From the NCBI GenBank assembly GCA_029068165.1, contig JAIEDA010000005.1:1-43739 (forward strand): a DNA stretch of 43,739 bases. The letters are read 5' to 3'. The DNA comes from Clostridia bacterium. GTDB lineage: Bacteria; Bacillota; Clostridia; Christensenellales; UBA3700. A program made the position numbers and the translations under genes. Positions 35,004 through 43,643 of the stretch are shown here, piece after piece. Within the stretch, counting starts at the first letter, position 1; each line of letters begins with the position of its first letter. The notes under the pieces were generated by a model. That model ran no database searches, had not been told where the DNA came from, and saw only the letters and a list, made by a program, of their open reading frames with translations.

Positions 35004-36359
35004 ATGGGTCATTTTAGGTTTATAGACTTATTCGCGGGAATAGGAGGATTTCATCAAGCTCTAACTTTATATGGTGGTCAATGTGTATTTGCTTCTGAAT
35101 TAGATCTAGAATGCAAAAAGCAATACGAAGAACAGTTTAGAATGGAAGTGAATGGTGATATAAATAAGTGTCTAAATGAGATTCCGCCATTTGATGTACT
35201 TTGTGCGGGATTTCCTTGCCAAACTTTTAGTAAAGCAGGAAATCAAGAAGGGTTTGATGACAAGGTAAAAGGACAATTATTTTTCAGGATAGTGGATATT
35301 CTTGAACTTCATCCTGAATGCAAATTTATTATTTTAGAAAATGTAAGGAATCTTGCTGATCAAAAAGAATTTTGGGAAGTTATACAAGATAAGTTAATGA
35401 GGCTAGATTTTTACATAACACAAGATCCTATAATTTGTTCTCCGTCTGATTTTGGTATACCGCAAAATAGAGAGAGAGTGTATATTTTGGGGATAAAGAA
35501 ATCGTTAAGAGACCCATTAAAATTAACTAATGGTTGGATTCATACAAAAGATTTATGCCTGACGCAGTTTGAAAAGAAGTGTGATATAGGGGATGCCTTT
35601 AAGATTTTGGAGTATGACAACATTAAAAATAGAGAATGCGCTATTGGCGAGCAAGAGAAAAAGGTTTTATCAATTTGGGAGGAATTTAAGTCGGAGATTA
35701 TTCCACATTGTAAAATAGGGGCTCCAATTTGGTTAGATTATTTTGGTATTGGAATAGACAATGAAGAGGAATTCCGCGAAAGATGTGGTTATTATACACA
35801 ATTAGTAAAAGCAAGAAAAAAACATATATTTGACTTTGAATTAAGAGAAAAGATTGATGCAAGCGGGATGATATTAGAAGATACTCCAGATTGGAAAAGA
35901 AACTTTATAGAAAAGAACAGGAAATTATACTTAAATAATAAAATCAAAATTGATGAATGGTATAACAAATATTCAGCGTATTTAACTAATAAGGTATATA
36001 GGAAATTCGAATGGAATTGTGGTCCTGATTATATTTCATTTAAAGAAACTATTATACAATTTAGACAATCAGGAATCAGAATCAAGCGTTCTGACACTTT
36101 TCCGTCATTAGTAGCAATAGTAAATACGCCTATAATATGGGACAGCCGCTTAAATTTATTTAGGAGAATATCTATACGCGAAGCAGCTAATTTGCAAAGT
36201 TTTGTAGAAAAATACAAATTCATATGTGAAAGGCATATTTCTTACAAGCAGTTAGGCAATTCTGTTAATGTAGAAGTAATAAAAATAATTGCGAAACAAC
36301 TTTTCAATCTTGCAATAAAAAATTGGGAGGGTTTGAATTATGGAACAAAAGAAAATTAA
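35004..36359 (+). CDS. C5-cytosine DNA methyltransferase
   Basis: The 451-aa protein methylates cytosine C5 and would protect host DNA. Motif I (FAGIGG, residues 10-15), motif IV with the nucleophile (GFPCQTFS, Cys72), motif VI (ENV), motif VIII (QNRERVY) and motif X (YKQLGNSVN) are in standard order. A long variable region (about 190-390) should contain the target recognition domain. AAAGGAG precedes the ATG. Its end overlaps the next gene by 20 bp. It is the first gene of a four-gene operon with a GHKL ATPase, a Z1 helicase and a PD-(D/E)XK protein. Confidence 0.95.
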   Translation: MGHFRFIDLFAGIGGFHQALTLYGGQCVFASELDLECKKQYEEQFRMEVNGDINKCLNEIPPFDVLCAGFPCQTFSKAGNQEGFDDKVKGQLFFRIVDILELHPECKFIILENVRNLADQKEFWEVIQDKLMRLDFYITQDPIICSPSDFGIPQNRERVYILGIKKSLRDPLKLTNGWIHTKDLCLTQFEKKCDIGDAFKILEYDNIKNRECAIGEQEKKVLSIWEEFKSEIIPHCKIGAPIWLDYFGIGIDNEEEFRERCGYYTQLVKARKKHIFDFELREKIDASGMILEDTPDWKRNFIEKNRKLYLNNKIKIDEWYNKYSAYLTNKVYRKFEWNCGPDYISFKETIIQFRQSGIRIKRSDTFPSLVAIVNTPIIWDSRLNLFRRISIREAANLQSFVEKYKFICERHISYKQLGNSVNVEVIKIIAKQLFNLAIKNWEGLNYGTKEN

Positions 36360-37896
36360 TATTAGACCTACAACTGGAGTATATGCGACTTACAAAAATC
36401 TGAGGTATGAACCTTGGACGGCGTTGGCTGAATTTATAGACAATTCGACGCAAAGTTATTTTGACCATAAGTCAGAACTAAGAGGGCTTGAGAATTTCAA
36501 AACGTTAAAAATTGAAATCGCCTATGAGACAAATAGTGATGGTCAAGATGTGTTAACAATTAAGGATAATGCTTTTGGTATGGAGTCAGATGACTTTTTT
36601 AGAGCGATAGTTCTAGATAAACCTCCTGCAATTACTACTGGGAGGAATGAGTTTGGGATGGGATTGAAAACGGCGGCATGTTGGTTTGGTCGTTTTTGGA
36701 CAGTTGTGTCCACTAGATATAATTCCGAATACGAATACAGCGCAAGTGTTAATGTAGAGGAATTAAGCAAAACCAAAGAGGATTCAATTGATCAAGACAT
36801 TAATGAAGTGTCTAAAGAATTACACTATACCATAATTGAAATAAGGGAATTGAATAAAAGAATAGTAGGGGCACGCACAAAGAGTAAAGTAAAAGAGTTC
36901 TTAAGTAGTATTTATCGTCAGGACATTCGAAATAAAGAAGTCGAAATTTACTATAATGGGGAATTGTTAGGTTTTCAAGACCCAGAAATTTTTGTTGATG
37001 AGAGTGACAAGCAATGGAAGCAGGAGATTGAATTCACAATAAACCATAAGGGGGAGGAACTAGAGGTTAAAGGCTTTATAGCAATAAGGAAAAAAGCTAG
37101 TGTTGCGAGTGCTGGCTTAACGTTATTAAGGCGAGGAAGAGTAATTATAGGTGGGGCGGAAGAGAATTATAGGCCAAAGGAGTTGTTTGGAGATTCAAAT
37201 TCATTCGCCTATCAGAGAATTTTTGGAGAGTTACATATGGATAATTGGCCTGTAACTCAAGCCAAAGATAACTTTGACTGGAACGATGAAGCACTAGAGG
37301 AGAAATTCATTGAGAAACTCAAGCCGCTTATTAAACCAATCAAAGAAAAAGCGGATAGCATCCGTGTTAGGAAAAGCGTGAATCAAAAACAAGTTGTTGT
37401 TGATGCAATAGAGGATTTAAAATCTTTCGGCATCATAGACGATTCATCTATTAAATTTACGGATATTCCAGCTAGCATGAGCGCCTCTTTTGAAGAAGGA
37501 GAAGATCGACTTGTTTCCATAAAGAATGGAGATACTTCAATTATTCTCCATGAAAAGGCGATATCACATATTAGTATAACGCGAGGAAACAATAAATATT
37601 CATTGGAATTGGAATATAATGATAGTATATCACAATGGCTTAATATATCTGAAACTCTTGCTGTAGAGGGAGAAACTGTATATAATGTTAAACTAAATAT
37701 GACACATCCTTTTTTCAGCAAACTAACATCTAACAAAGATTACTTGGATATGATGACGCGATTTGTTCTATGTCTAGTTATCGCGGAAGTAGAAGCGCGC
37801 TTAATTGCTACACCTGATGGGAAAGTGGAGGTAGGCACGATTCGGTTGAAAATGAATAAACTTCTAGAAGAGTATTGTAATTATAATAAGGAGTAA
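36340..37896 (+). CDS. MORC/MutL-like GHKL ATPase of a restriction-type system
   Basis: This 518-aa protein has a GHKL ATP-binding domain: the N box EFIDNSTQ (Glu31, Asn35), DNAFGM and the lid GRNEFGMGLKTAACW (about 101-115). An S5-like domain follows, with LLRRGRVIIGG and the conserved WPVTQAKDNFDW. This matches the bacterial MORC/MutL-homologue ATPases that Iyer, Abhiman and Aravind (2008) described inside restriction-modification operons with a cytosine methylase, a Z1 helicase and a nuclease. ATP-driven dimer closure on DNA is the expected activity. It overlaps the methyltransferase gene by 20 bp; the Z1 gene starts 2 bp after its stop. Confidence 0.88.
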   Translation: MEQKKINIRPTTGVYATYKNLRYEPWTALAEFIDNSTQSYFDHKSELRGLENFKTLKIEIAYETNSDGQDVLTIKDNAFGMESDDFFRAIVLDKPPAITTGRNEFGMGLKTAACWFGRFWTVVSTRYNSEYEYSASVNVEELSKTKEDSIDQDINEVSKELHYTIIEIRELNKRIVGARTKSKVKEFLSSIYRQDIRNKEVEIYYNGELLGFQDPEIFVDESDKQWKQEIEFTINHKGEELEVKGFIAIRKKASVASAGLTLLRRGRVIIGGAEENYRPKELFGDSNSFAYQRIFGELHMDNWPVTQAKDNFDWNDEALEEKFIEKLKPLIKPIKEKADSIRVRKSVNQKQVVVDAIEDLKSFGIIDDSSIKFTDIPASMSASFEEGEDRLVSIKNGDTSIILHEKAISHISITRGNNKYSLELEYNDSISQWLNISETLAVEGETVYNVKLNMTHPFFSKLTSNKDYLDMMTRFVLCLVIAEVEARLIATPDGKVEVGTIRLKMNKLLEEYCNYNKE

Positions 37897-37898
37897 AA

Positions 37899-40049
37899 AT
37901 GAAAAACTTGATAAAAATTATTCCAGTAAAAAGTGATAAGGTAGTACCTATAATTTCAGATGGGGAGTTTATCCAAAATGTTTCAGATTATATGAGCAAA
38001 AATGATTTCCCACAGAAATCTATAGATAATATAATTCAGAATAGCGTTGATGTTTTTTCTCAATGCGTTAAACCTATAGAACAGAACAAAAGCAATACGG
38101 GAATTATTATCGGTAAAGTACAGAGTGGTAAAACATCAAATTTTATAGCTTTGATGGCAATGGCATTTGATAATGGTTATAAAATTACAATAGTTTTGGG
38201 TGGAAATAAGAACATATTGCTTGCTCAAAATAAACAAAGAATAAACGATTCATTTAACTTGGATTCAAGTAAATTGGTAATACTTGATACGAATACGAAT
38301 TCTGATATAATAAATGAACGCGAGATTGAAAGATTTATTCGAAGAGGAGTCAAAGTCATAATAGTTGGACTCAAGCATTATAAACACATTGATAAAATAG
38401 CAGAAGTGTTCTCTTCTCTTTATCTTCGGAATCAAACTACTTTGATTATTGACGATGAGGGAGATCAGGCTACGTTAAACACAAAAAAATATTCTAAAAA
38501 AGAAACTTTTCCAAGTGCGATTTATAATTCAGTAAAAAGATTAAGAGAAAAATTAAATAAACACACTTTTGTTTCAGTTACCGCAACCCCGCAAGCAAAT
38601 ATGTTAATTGATAGTTTTGACATTCTATCGCCTGACTTTGGACAACTTATTGAGCCAAGTTTGGATTATTGTGGGTTAGCGGATTTTCATAGCGCAATTA
38701 ATGAGGATAACTATGTTAATGTGATACCTGAAGCTGAACCTAGCATCTTTGATATAAGTGGAATGCCGGCAAGTTATGAAAAGGCTATGGCAATGTTTTT
38801 TGTTTCAAATGGAATCCGTAAGTATCGAGGAGATTATGGAAATCATGCGATTTTATTCCATCCTAGTGTGCAAATGACAGGGCATGAAATAGTAAGAAAT
38901 AAAGTTCAAGAGTTACTTGATTTCTGGCAATTAAAAGCAGATTTGCCGGAAGATATTGCGTTTGGGAGTTTGAGAAAGATTCTTACTGCAGCTTATAATG
39001 AATATAAGGATGGCAGTGTTGTTGTTCCGAAATACAGCGAACTTGAACCATTTATCATTGATTCCATTAGAGGTTGTTCAAGTGTAATGGTCTGCAATAG
39101 TAATACAGATGCGAGCGAAAATTCTAGACATTATAAGACAAATATTTTTGTTGGCGGTAATATGGTCGAAAGAGGGCTCACTATTAAAGGGCTTGCAATA
39201 ACCTATTTGATTCGAAGAGCTAAAGGCGTTAGTAATGTAGACAATACAGAGCAAAGAGCCAGGTGGTTTGGATATAAGCGGGACTATTTAGATATTTGTA
39301 GGGTTTTCACGACAAAACAAATAAAAAAAGACTTTAATAATATCTATGAACATGATGAAGCTCTTTGGGACACCATTCAGAAACATTTAAAAGCAGGTAA
39401 GGAGTTCAAGGATATACCTAGAGTATTTCTAAATAACAGTAAACTGTTAAGATTAACCAGGGCTAATGTTGCAAGGGAAGCGAGATGTGAATATTGGCAG
39501 ATTAGACAACAAGATTCGTTAATAATGGATGCACAAGTCGAAAAAAATAATTTGGCTTTGCTTGAAAGTTTGAAACAGACGTACGTGGACAAGTGTAAAA
39601 TATACAAGTTTGGTGCTTATAATCATTTTTATGTAGAGGATGTGGAATATAAAAAATTGGTAGAAATGGTGTTATCAAAATTTTCTTTTCCTAGTCAATG
39701 TAATTTTGATCAAAAATTTTTTAGCAATTTAGCAGAAATATTTAGGCTGGTTAAAGAATCACCTCTTATAGACGTAGTTTTTATGCGATATGATAATTTA
39801 GATATAGGATTTCGTTCAATTGATAGTAATGGAAATATAGAAACTGGCTTGATGATTGGTCATACTAACAATTATGTGGGTGATAGAAAAATTCCTGATT
39901 GCAAAGCTAATACAATGCAACTGCAAGTCCATATGATAAAACCTAAGGGTTCTAATGTAGATTACTTCTCGCCTTGCTTCGCTTTATATTTGCCGCCTAG
40001 GTTGAGTGAAAAAATATCAAAATTTGTAAAGAGGGGAGAGGTGATATAA
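37899..40049 (+). CDS. Z1-domain helicase-like ATPase
   Basis: The 716-aa protein is an SF2-like motor with a Z1 domain. It has Walker A GKVQSGKT (residues 72-79), Walker B IIDDEGDQ (near 184), motif III SVTATPQAN (near 225), motif V GGNMVERGLTIKG (near 419) and the arginine-finger-like QRARWFGYK (near 452). The VQSGKT and NMVERGLT pieces are typical of the Z1 family. It is expected to translocate along DNA and couple recognition to cleavage. The next gene begins on the base after its stop codon. Confidence 0.9.
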   Translation: MKNLIKIIPVKSDKVVPIISDGEFIQNVSDYMSKNDFPQKSIDNIIQNSVDVFSQCVKPIEQNKSNTGIIIGKVQSGKTSNFIALMAMAFDNGYKITIVLGGNKNILLAQNKQRINDSFNLDSSKLVILDTNTNSDIINEREIERFIRRGVKVIIVGLKHYKHIDKIAEVFSSLYLRNQTTLIIDDEGDQATLNTKKYSKKETFPSAIYNSVKRLREKLNKHTFVSVTATPQANMLIDSFDILSPDFGQLIEPSLDYCGLADFHSAINEDNYVNVIPEAEPSIFDISGMPASYEKAMAMFFVSNGIRKYRGDYGNHAILFHPSVQMTGHEIVRNKVQELLDFWQLKADLPEDIAFGSLRKILTAAYNEYKDGSVVVPKYSELEPFIIDSIRGCSSVMVCNSNTDASENSRHYKTNIFVGGNMVERGLTIKGLAITYLIRRAKGVSNVDNTEQRARWFGYKRDYLDICRVFTTKQIKKDFNNIYEHDEALWDTIQKHLKAGKEFKDIPRVFLNNSKLLRLTRANVAREARCEYWQIRQQDSLIMDAQVEKNNLALLESLKQTYVDKCKIYKFGAYNHFYVEDVEYKKLVEMVLSKFSFPSQCNFDQKFFSNLAEIFRLVKESPLIDVVFMRYDNLDIGFRSIDSNGNIETGLMIGHTNNYVGDRKIPDCKANTMQLQVHMIKPKGSNVDYFSPCFALYLPPRLSEKISKFVKRGEVI

Positions 40050-40985
40050 ATGGATACTTTACAAATATATAATAAGTTAAATGAAATGGGAAATACGACC
40101 AATGTAAAGCTTTATCGCTGTTTTGGGATTGGCGAATATTATTATGGAGTTGATTATGAGAAGCATATTGTGTTTCTAACGAAATCTCAGAATTTTCAAT
40201 GTGCGACAATTCAACAAACGAAGCAACTTATTTTTATAAAAAATATGTTGTGCACAGTAGAAACAGAAGAGGGGATAGACATTAATAGATTTGACATAAT
40301 AACATGTTTGGCTACAACGGCAGAACATAAAATGACTTTTGTTGAATTAACGAATTTGTTCATTAGCCAAAAAGAAAGTAACATTACCGACTATTTTATT
40401 TGTATAAAAGAATTATTTGAAAACAAACAAACGATATCCACAAATGAATTCCAAGGTATTTATGCTGAATTGTTTTTTATACATTATATGAAAGGAATTG
40501 GAGTTGATATATGTAATTTGTGGCAATCAATTGATAGAATGAAATTTGATTTTTCCATCAATGATACTAAAAAAGTTGAAGTCAAATCTTCAATTGGAGA
40601 AAGCAGAATTCATAAATTCAGGCATGAGCAATTAGTTACGGATATTTATGATGTTTGGATAGTTTCTATGTTATTAAGAAAAGATGATAGTGGACTTTCA
40701 TTATATGACTTAGTTCATATTGTTAAGGATGAATGCCGACAAAATCTGCAAGTATTGACTCATTTAGAAAATCTATTATTAAATTGTGCGAGCGATGATT
40801 TAAAAAACATTAAATATAATGAAAGTTATACTAGGAAAAATATGGCATTTTTTAAGGCAATAGACGTTCCGCGGTTTAAATCAAATCAGCCTCAGGGGGT
40901 AAGCAATACAAATTACGATTCTGATTTGAATAATATTAGAAGTAGAGAAATTGAGGAGTTAAAAGCATGGTTAATTGAAAACTAA
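40050..40985 (+). CDS. PD-(D/E)XK motif nuclease (DUF4420-like)
   Basis: This 311-aa protein is the likely DNA-cutting subunit. The middle holds the restriction-endonuclease core: GIYAELFFIHYM with Glu near 139, then KFDFSINDTKKVEVKSS giving Asp near 167 and the E-x-K pair near 175-178. This is the PD-(D/E)XK family that accompanies MORC-like ATPases and Z1 proteins. The N-terminal third is beta-rich and may contact partners. It follows the Z1 gene with no gap and is the last gene of the operon. Confidence 0.87.
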   Translation: MDTLQIYNKLNEMGNTTNVKLYRCFGIGEYYYGVDYEKHIVFLTKSQNFQCATIQQTKQLIFIKNMLCTVETEEGIDINRFDIITCLATTAEHKMTFVELTNLFISQKESNITDYFICIKELFENKQTISTNEFQGIYAELFFIHYMKGIGVDICNLWQSIDRMKFDFSINDTKKVEVKSSIGESRIHKFRHEQLVTDIYDVWIVSMLLRKDDSGLSLYDLVHIVKDECRQNLQVLTHLENLLLNCASDDLKNIKYNESYTRKNMAFFKAIDVPRFKSNQPQGVSNTNYDSDLNNIRSREIEELKAWLIEN

Positions 40986-41018
40986 AAAGTCGAAACTTAT
41001 AATAAGTTGGGAAACTAA

Positions 41019-41153
41019 ACATCACAAGGTGATGCAAAATGGCAAGATTCTAGAAGAGTAGATAATACTATATTTAATAAAGGAAATAAAGGTCATAAAC
41101 ATAATATAGATAGAATTCGAGTGCGGAATCAAGGTGGGAGAATTATTCAATAA
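41019..41153 (+). pseudogene. Open fragment of a decayed gene
   Basis: A 44-codon open frame with no start codon reads TSQGDAKWQDSRRVDN and ends VRNQGGRIIQ-stop. Its composition looks protein-like, with many Asn, Gly, Lys and Arg, but there is no ribosome binding site and the frame is closed upstream. It may be the C-terminal remnant of a phage or toxin protein. Low certainty. Confidence 0.3.
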
Positions 41154-41235
41154 GTGGAAGACTATGAGAAAATTAGTAGCCGTCTAGACCGCAAGAAGTG
41201 ACAAAGTAGGCAAAAAAGCCTAAAAACAAAGAAAA

Positions 41236-41380
41236 ACACACGCTTTTGGAGTTTAAAATTCGATACGCTCCTTTTGCGTGTGTCTGGGTGTGCGTGATGA
41301 ACAAAAAGGATTTTTTAGTGGATACCAGAAGTCGGGACTTGAACCCTACTTGTATAGCCGAAGTCGGGACTTGAACTTAA
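41236..41380. repeat. Cassette-boundary module R2
   Basis: Begins with a terminator-like stem ACACACGC (41236-41243) / GCGTGTGT (41276-41283), then GTGTGCGTGATGAAC, AAAAAGGATTTTTT and two tRNA-end-like units (CCAGAAGTCGGGACTTGAAC, then TAGCCGAAGTCGGGACTTGA). The GC-rich lead found in R1, R3 and R4 is missing here. A further small hairpin AGGC-AAAAAA-GCCT lies just before it, near 41208-41222. Otherwise 40986-41461 holds only the fragment at 41019. Confidence 0.8.
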
Positions 41381-41461
41381 CATATTTATAGAAGTTAGAA
41401 ACTCATGTAAAAGTAATATAAATGGCAATGCAAGTGGAGTCAAAATTCTACCTGCATTTTC

Positions 41462-42235
41462 TTAATGATATTTTATTGGGATTGAATGAAAATCGTGGTT
41501 ATTCTCGCCTTTCAAGACCATTTCCACTTGAATTTTTGCATTGTTTTTTGGTATTAGATCTACAATTACAGGATTTTGAGGCGTTGTTGCCCTAAGAGCG
41601 TGAATATATATGGCATTATAAGTTTCTCCGTTAGAAATATGAATGTTTTCATTAAAGCCAATTTCTACGACATTATCAGATATGACGCGATAAGACACCT
41701 CGTCTTTTGTATTTTTTACACAAATTGCATACATGGAAGTTGGTTCCATAAAGTGTTTTGCTTGAAATGTGACCCTTATAGTTTCTCTTGTTTCTATCAA
41801 TGCTTCTACATTTGAAAAATGCGCATATTTGGGGTTAAAAGTACTATTGCCGCCTATTACATCAAGAATTTGTTTTAAAACTACTTCTATGCCATTGGTA
41901 TATAAATCTAGATATAATGTTTGCATTAGAATTGCTGGGATTAATGATCCATCTACTCGAATAGGTATAATTTTGCATTTACCATGAGTTGCTTTCATTA
42001 ATGCATTTTGCCATTCCAGTTTAACCATATTGCTTGAGAGACTATTTGTAGATATAAACAAGAGAAAGAATTTAACTTTTTCAAGTCCTTCATTCATTTT
42101 ATCTATAATGCCATCTCCTGGTTGTATTGACCAAGAATCATAGAATACATTGTTAGCACCAAAAATAGTAGAAAGACGGATTGCAATAGGCTCAACTATA
42201 GGCTTATCTTTTTTGTTGTGTGAAAGAAAAATCAT
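41462..42235 (-). CDS. Stand-alone TIR-domain protein with a beta-rich C-terminus
   Basis: The start at 42235 is chosen because GAGGA lies 8-9 bp before it; a closer ATG at 42241 is too near that site. The 257-aa protein opens with a TIR domain (IFLSHNKKDKPIVEPIAIRL, FYDSWSIQPGD, FFLLFISTNSLSSNMVKLEW), with Glu74 in the LEWQNAL position expected for the NAD-cleaving glutamate. Residues from about 135 on form an unrecognised, beta-strand-rich domain ending HSIPIKYH. Bacterial TIR proteins degrade NAD or make signalling nucleotides upon infection. No Thoeris, CBASS or other partner gene is visible, so it could act alone or with the neighbouring restriction operon. It is the only minus-strand gene in the island. 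Confidence 0.82.
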   Translation of the reverse strand: MIFLSHNKKDKPIVEPIAIRLSTIFGANNVFYDSWSIQPGDGIIDKMNEGLEKVKFFLLFISTNSLSSNMVKLEWQNALMKATHGKCKIIPIRVDGSLIPAILMQTLYLDLYTNGIEVVLKQILDVIGGNSTFNPKYAHFSNVEALIETRETIRVTFQAKHFMEPTSMYAICVKNTKDEVSYRVISDNVVEIGFNENIHISNGETYNAIYIHALRATTPQNPVIVDLIPKNNAKIQVEMVLKGENNHDFHSIPIKYH

Positions 42236-42263
42236 AACCATTATCCTCAACTAATATATTTTG

Positions 42264-42292
42264 ATTATACAACTATTAGGTTAAAAATGCAA
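42264..42292 (-). promoter_or_regulatory. Promoter of the TIR gene
   Basis: On the minus strand TTGCAT (42292-42287), 17-bp spacer, TATAAT (42269-42264). Confidence 0.75.
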
Positions 42293-42371
42293 TAGCAATT
42301 GCAATGTCGTAGATGATATCATTCTATTTTAAATTCAGCATTTGTTTAGTTTTGGTGCTTGATAAAGTTCT

Positions 42372-42521
42372 GCAACTCCATTATTCGATTGGGGCAAGTA
42401 TCAAGAGAAAGACGGACGAATAGTTATGCCATTTTCAGTTCAGGCTCATCATTCGTTTGTTGACGGCATGCACGTAGGGAAGTTTGCTGATAAATTACAA
42501 AAATACTTGAACGAGTTTTAA
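42372..42521 (+). pseudogene. 3' fragment of a chloramphenicol acetyltransferase-like gene
   Basis: These 50 codons read ATPLFDWGKYQEKDGR and on to AHHSFVDG and LQKYLNEF-stop, closely matching the last 50 codons of the intact gene at 42829 (43309-43458). The homology begins abruptly near 42372 and continues past the stop into module R3. It is a truncated duplicate left by recombination. Confidence 0.9.
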
Positions 42522-42534
42522 TAAGTCACAATTT

Positions 42535-42712
42535 CGGTAATCCCGCTCTTCGCACCGCAAAACAAAAGGCTCTCAATCGAGAGCCTTTCTATTTCTCGCT
42601 AAGAAGCGACTTCTTAGCTATATGTCGAATGAACAAAAAGGATTTTTTAGGGGAAACCAGAAGTCGGGACTCTAACTCCACTCGTATAGCCGAAAGCGGG
42701 ACTTGAACCCTA
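42535..42712. repeat. Cassette-boundary module R3
   Basis: CGGTAATCCCGCTCTTCGC then the hairpin GGCTCTC-AATC-GAGAGCC (42568-42585), a second hairpin GCTAAGAAG-CGA-CTTCTTAGC (42598-42618) found only here, ATGAACAAAAAGGATTTTTT, and two tRNA-end-like units, each with one or two changes (CGGGACTCTAACTCC; GAAAGCGGGACTTGAACCC). Confidence 0.85.
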
Positions 42713-42741
42713 GGAAAAGAGAAACAGTTAAATAATTGGAC

Positions 42742-42793
42742 GGCTACGAATAAAATCGTAGCCCTTGTTTTTTTACTATTGTTTTGCTATAAT
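42742..42793 (+). promoter_or_regulatory. Hairpin with T run and -10 before the acetyltransferase
   Basis: GGCTACGA (42742-42749), loop ATAAAA, TCGTAGCC (42756-42763), then CTTGTTTTTTT: a good intrinsic terminator. TATAAT (42788-42793) follows 36 bp before the ATG. The terminator insulates the acetyltransferase from upstream reading. Confidence 0.7.
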
Positions 42794-42828
42794 GAGATCA
42801 CAACAAACATCATAGGGATAGGCTAGGA

Positions 42829-43458
42829 ATGAATAATACGTACAAAGTAATAGATGAAAGCAAATGGGCAAGAGCTCTACATTGCAAAATTTTTAGAAAT
42901 AGTATTGAGCCTGCATTTTGCGTAACGTTTGAAGTCGATGTTACAAATTTTCTATCAAAGATTAAAGCGCAAAAGATGTCATTTACACTTGCAATGGTTT
43001 ATGCCGTATGTAAGTGCGCTAATGAAATAGAAGAATTTAGGTATCGTTTTTTAGATGATAAAATAGTTTTGTTTGATAGAATTGATACAGCCTTCACGTA
43101 TCTAAATAAAGATACTGAATTATTCAAGGTGGTAAATGTGCCTATGAAAGAGAATATCGTGGAATACGTTGAGCTGGCTAGCAAAATGGCAAATGAGCAA
43201 AAAGAGTATTTTACAGGATCATTGGGAAATGACGTTTTTCAATGTTCGCCAATGCCGTGGATAGCGTACACGCATATTTCTCATACCAATTCTGGGAAAA
43301 AAGAAAATGCAACTCCATTATTTGATTGGGGCAAGTATCAAGAGAAAGACGGACGAGTAGTTATACCATTGTCAGTTCAAGTCCACCATTCGTTTGTTGA
43401 CGGCATACATGTAGGGAAGTTCGCAGACAAGCTACAAAAATATTTGAATGAGTTTTAA
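42829..43458 (+). CDS. Chloramphenicol acetyltransferase-like enzyme (CatA fold)
   Basis: CatA-type enzymes move acetyl from acetyl-CoA to chloramphenicol. The 209-aa length is normal. The catalytic HHxxxDG motif reads VHHSFVDG (His186-His187 to Gly192), followed by the usual IHVGKF. Other family marks are the N-terminal WARALHCKIF and the SPMPWIAYTHISH stretch. Sequence cannot tell true chloramphenicol resistance from a paralogue acting on another acceptor. A TATAAT and AGGGATAGG precede the ATG. It is followed by module R4 and has a truncated duplicate at 42372. Confidence 0.88.
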   Translation: MNNTYKVIDESKWARALHCKIFRNSIEPAFCVTFEVDVTNFLSKIKAQKMSFTLAMVYAVCKCANEIEEFRYRFLDDKIVLFDRIDTAFTYLNKDTELFKVVNVPMKENIVEYVELASKMANEQKEYFTGSLGNDVFQCSPMPWIAYTHISHTNSGKKENATPLFDWGKYQEKDGRVVIPLSVQVHHSFVDGIHVGKFADKLQKYLNEF

Positions 43459-43470
43459 TAAGTCACTATT

Positions 43471-43618
43471 TCGGTAATCCCGCTCTTCGCACCGCAAAAC
43501 GAAAGGCTCACTTGCGTGAGCCTTTCTAATTCTGTCTATGATGAACAAAAAGGATTTTTATAGGGATACCAGAATTCGGGACTTGAACCCCTCTAGTATA
43601 GCCGAAGTCGGGACATGA
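43471..43618. repeat. Cassette-boundary module R4
   Basis: TCGGTAATCCCGCTCTTCGC, the hairpin GGCTCAC-TTGC-GTGAGCC (43505-43522), GATGAACAAAAAGGATTTTT and two tRNA-end-like units (CCAGAATTCGGGACTTGAAC; TAGCCGAAGTCGGGACATGA). Hairpin arms differ from R3 at matching positions on both sides, so pairing is kept. Confidence 0.85.
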
Positions 43619-43643
43619 AATCGAAAATTTTTCTCAAAAATGC

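Noticed and set aside
34576..43618. Integron attC sites
   Set aside because: The modules lack a convincing RYYYAAC...GTTRRRY pair and no integron integrase is visible, so I call them only cassette-boundary modules.
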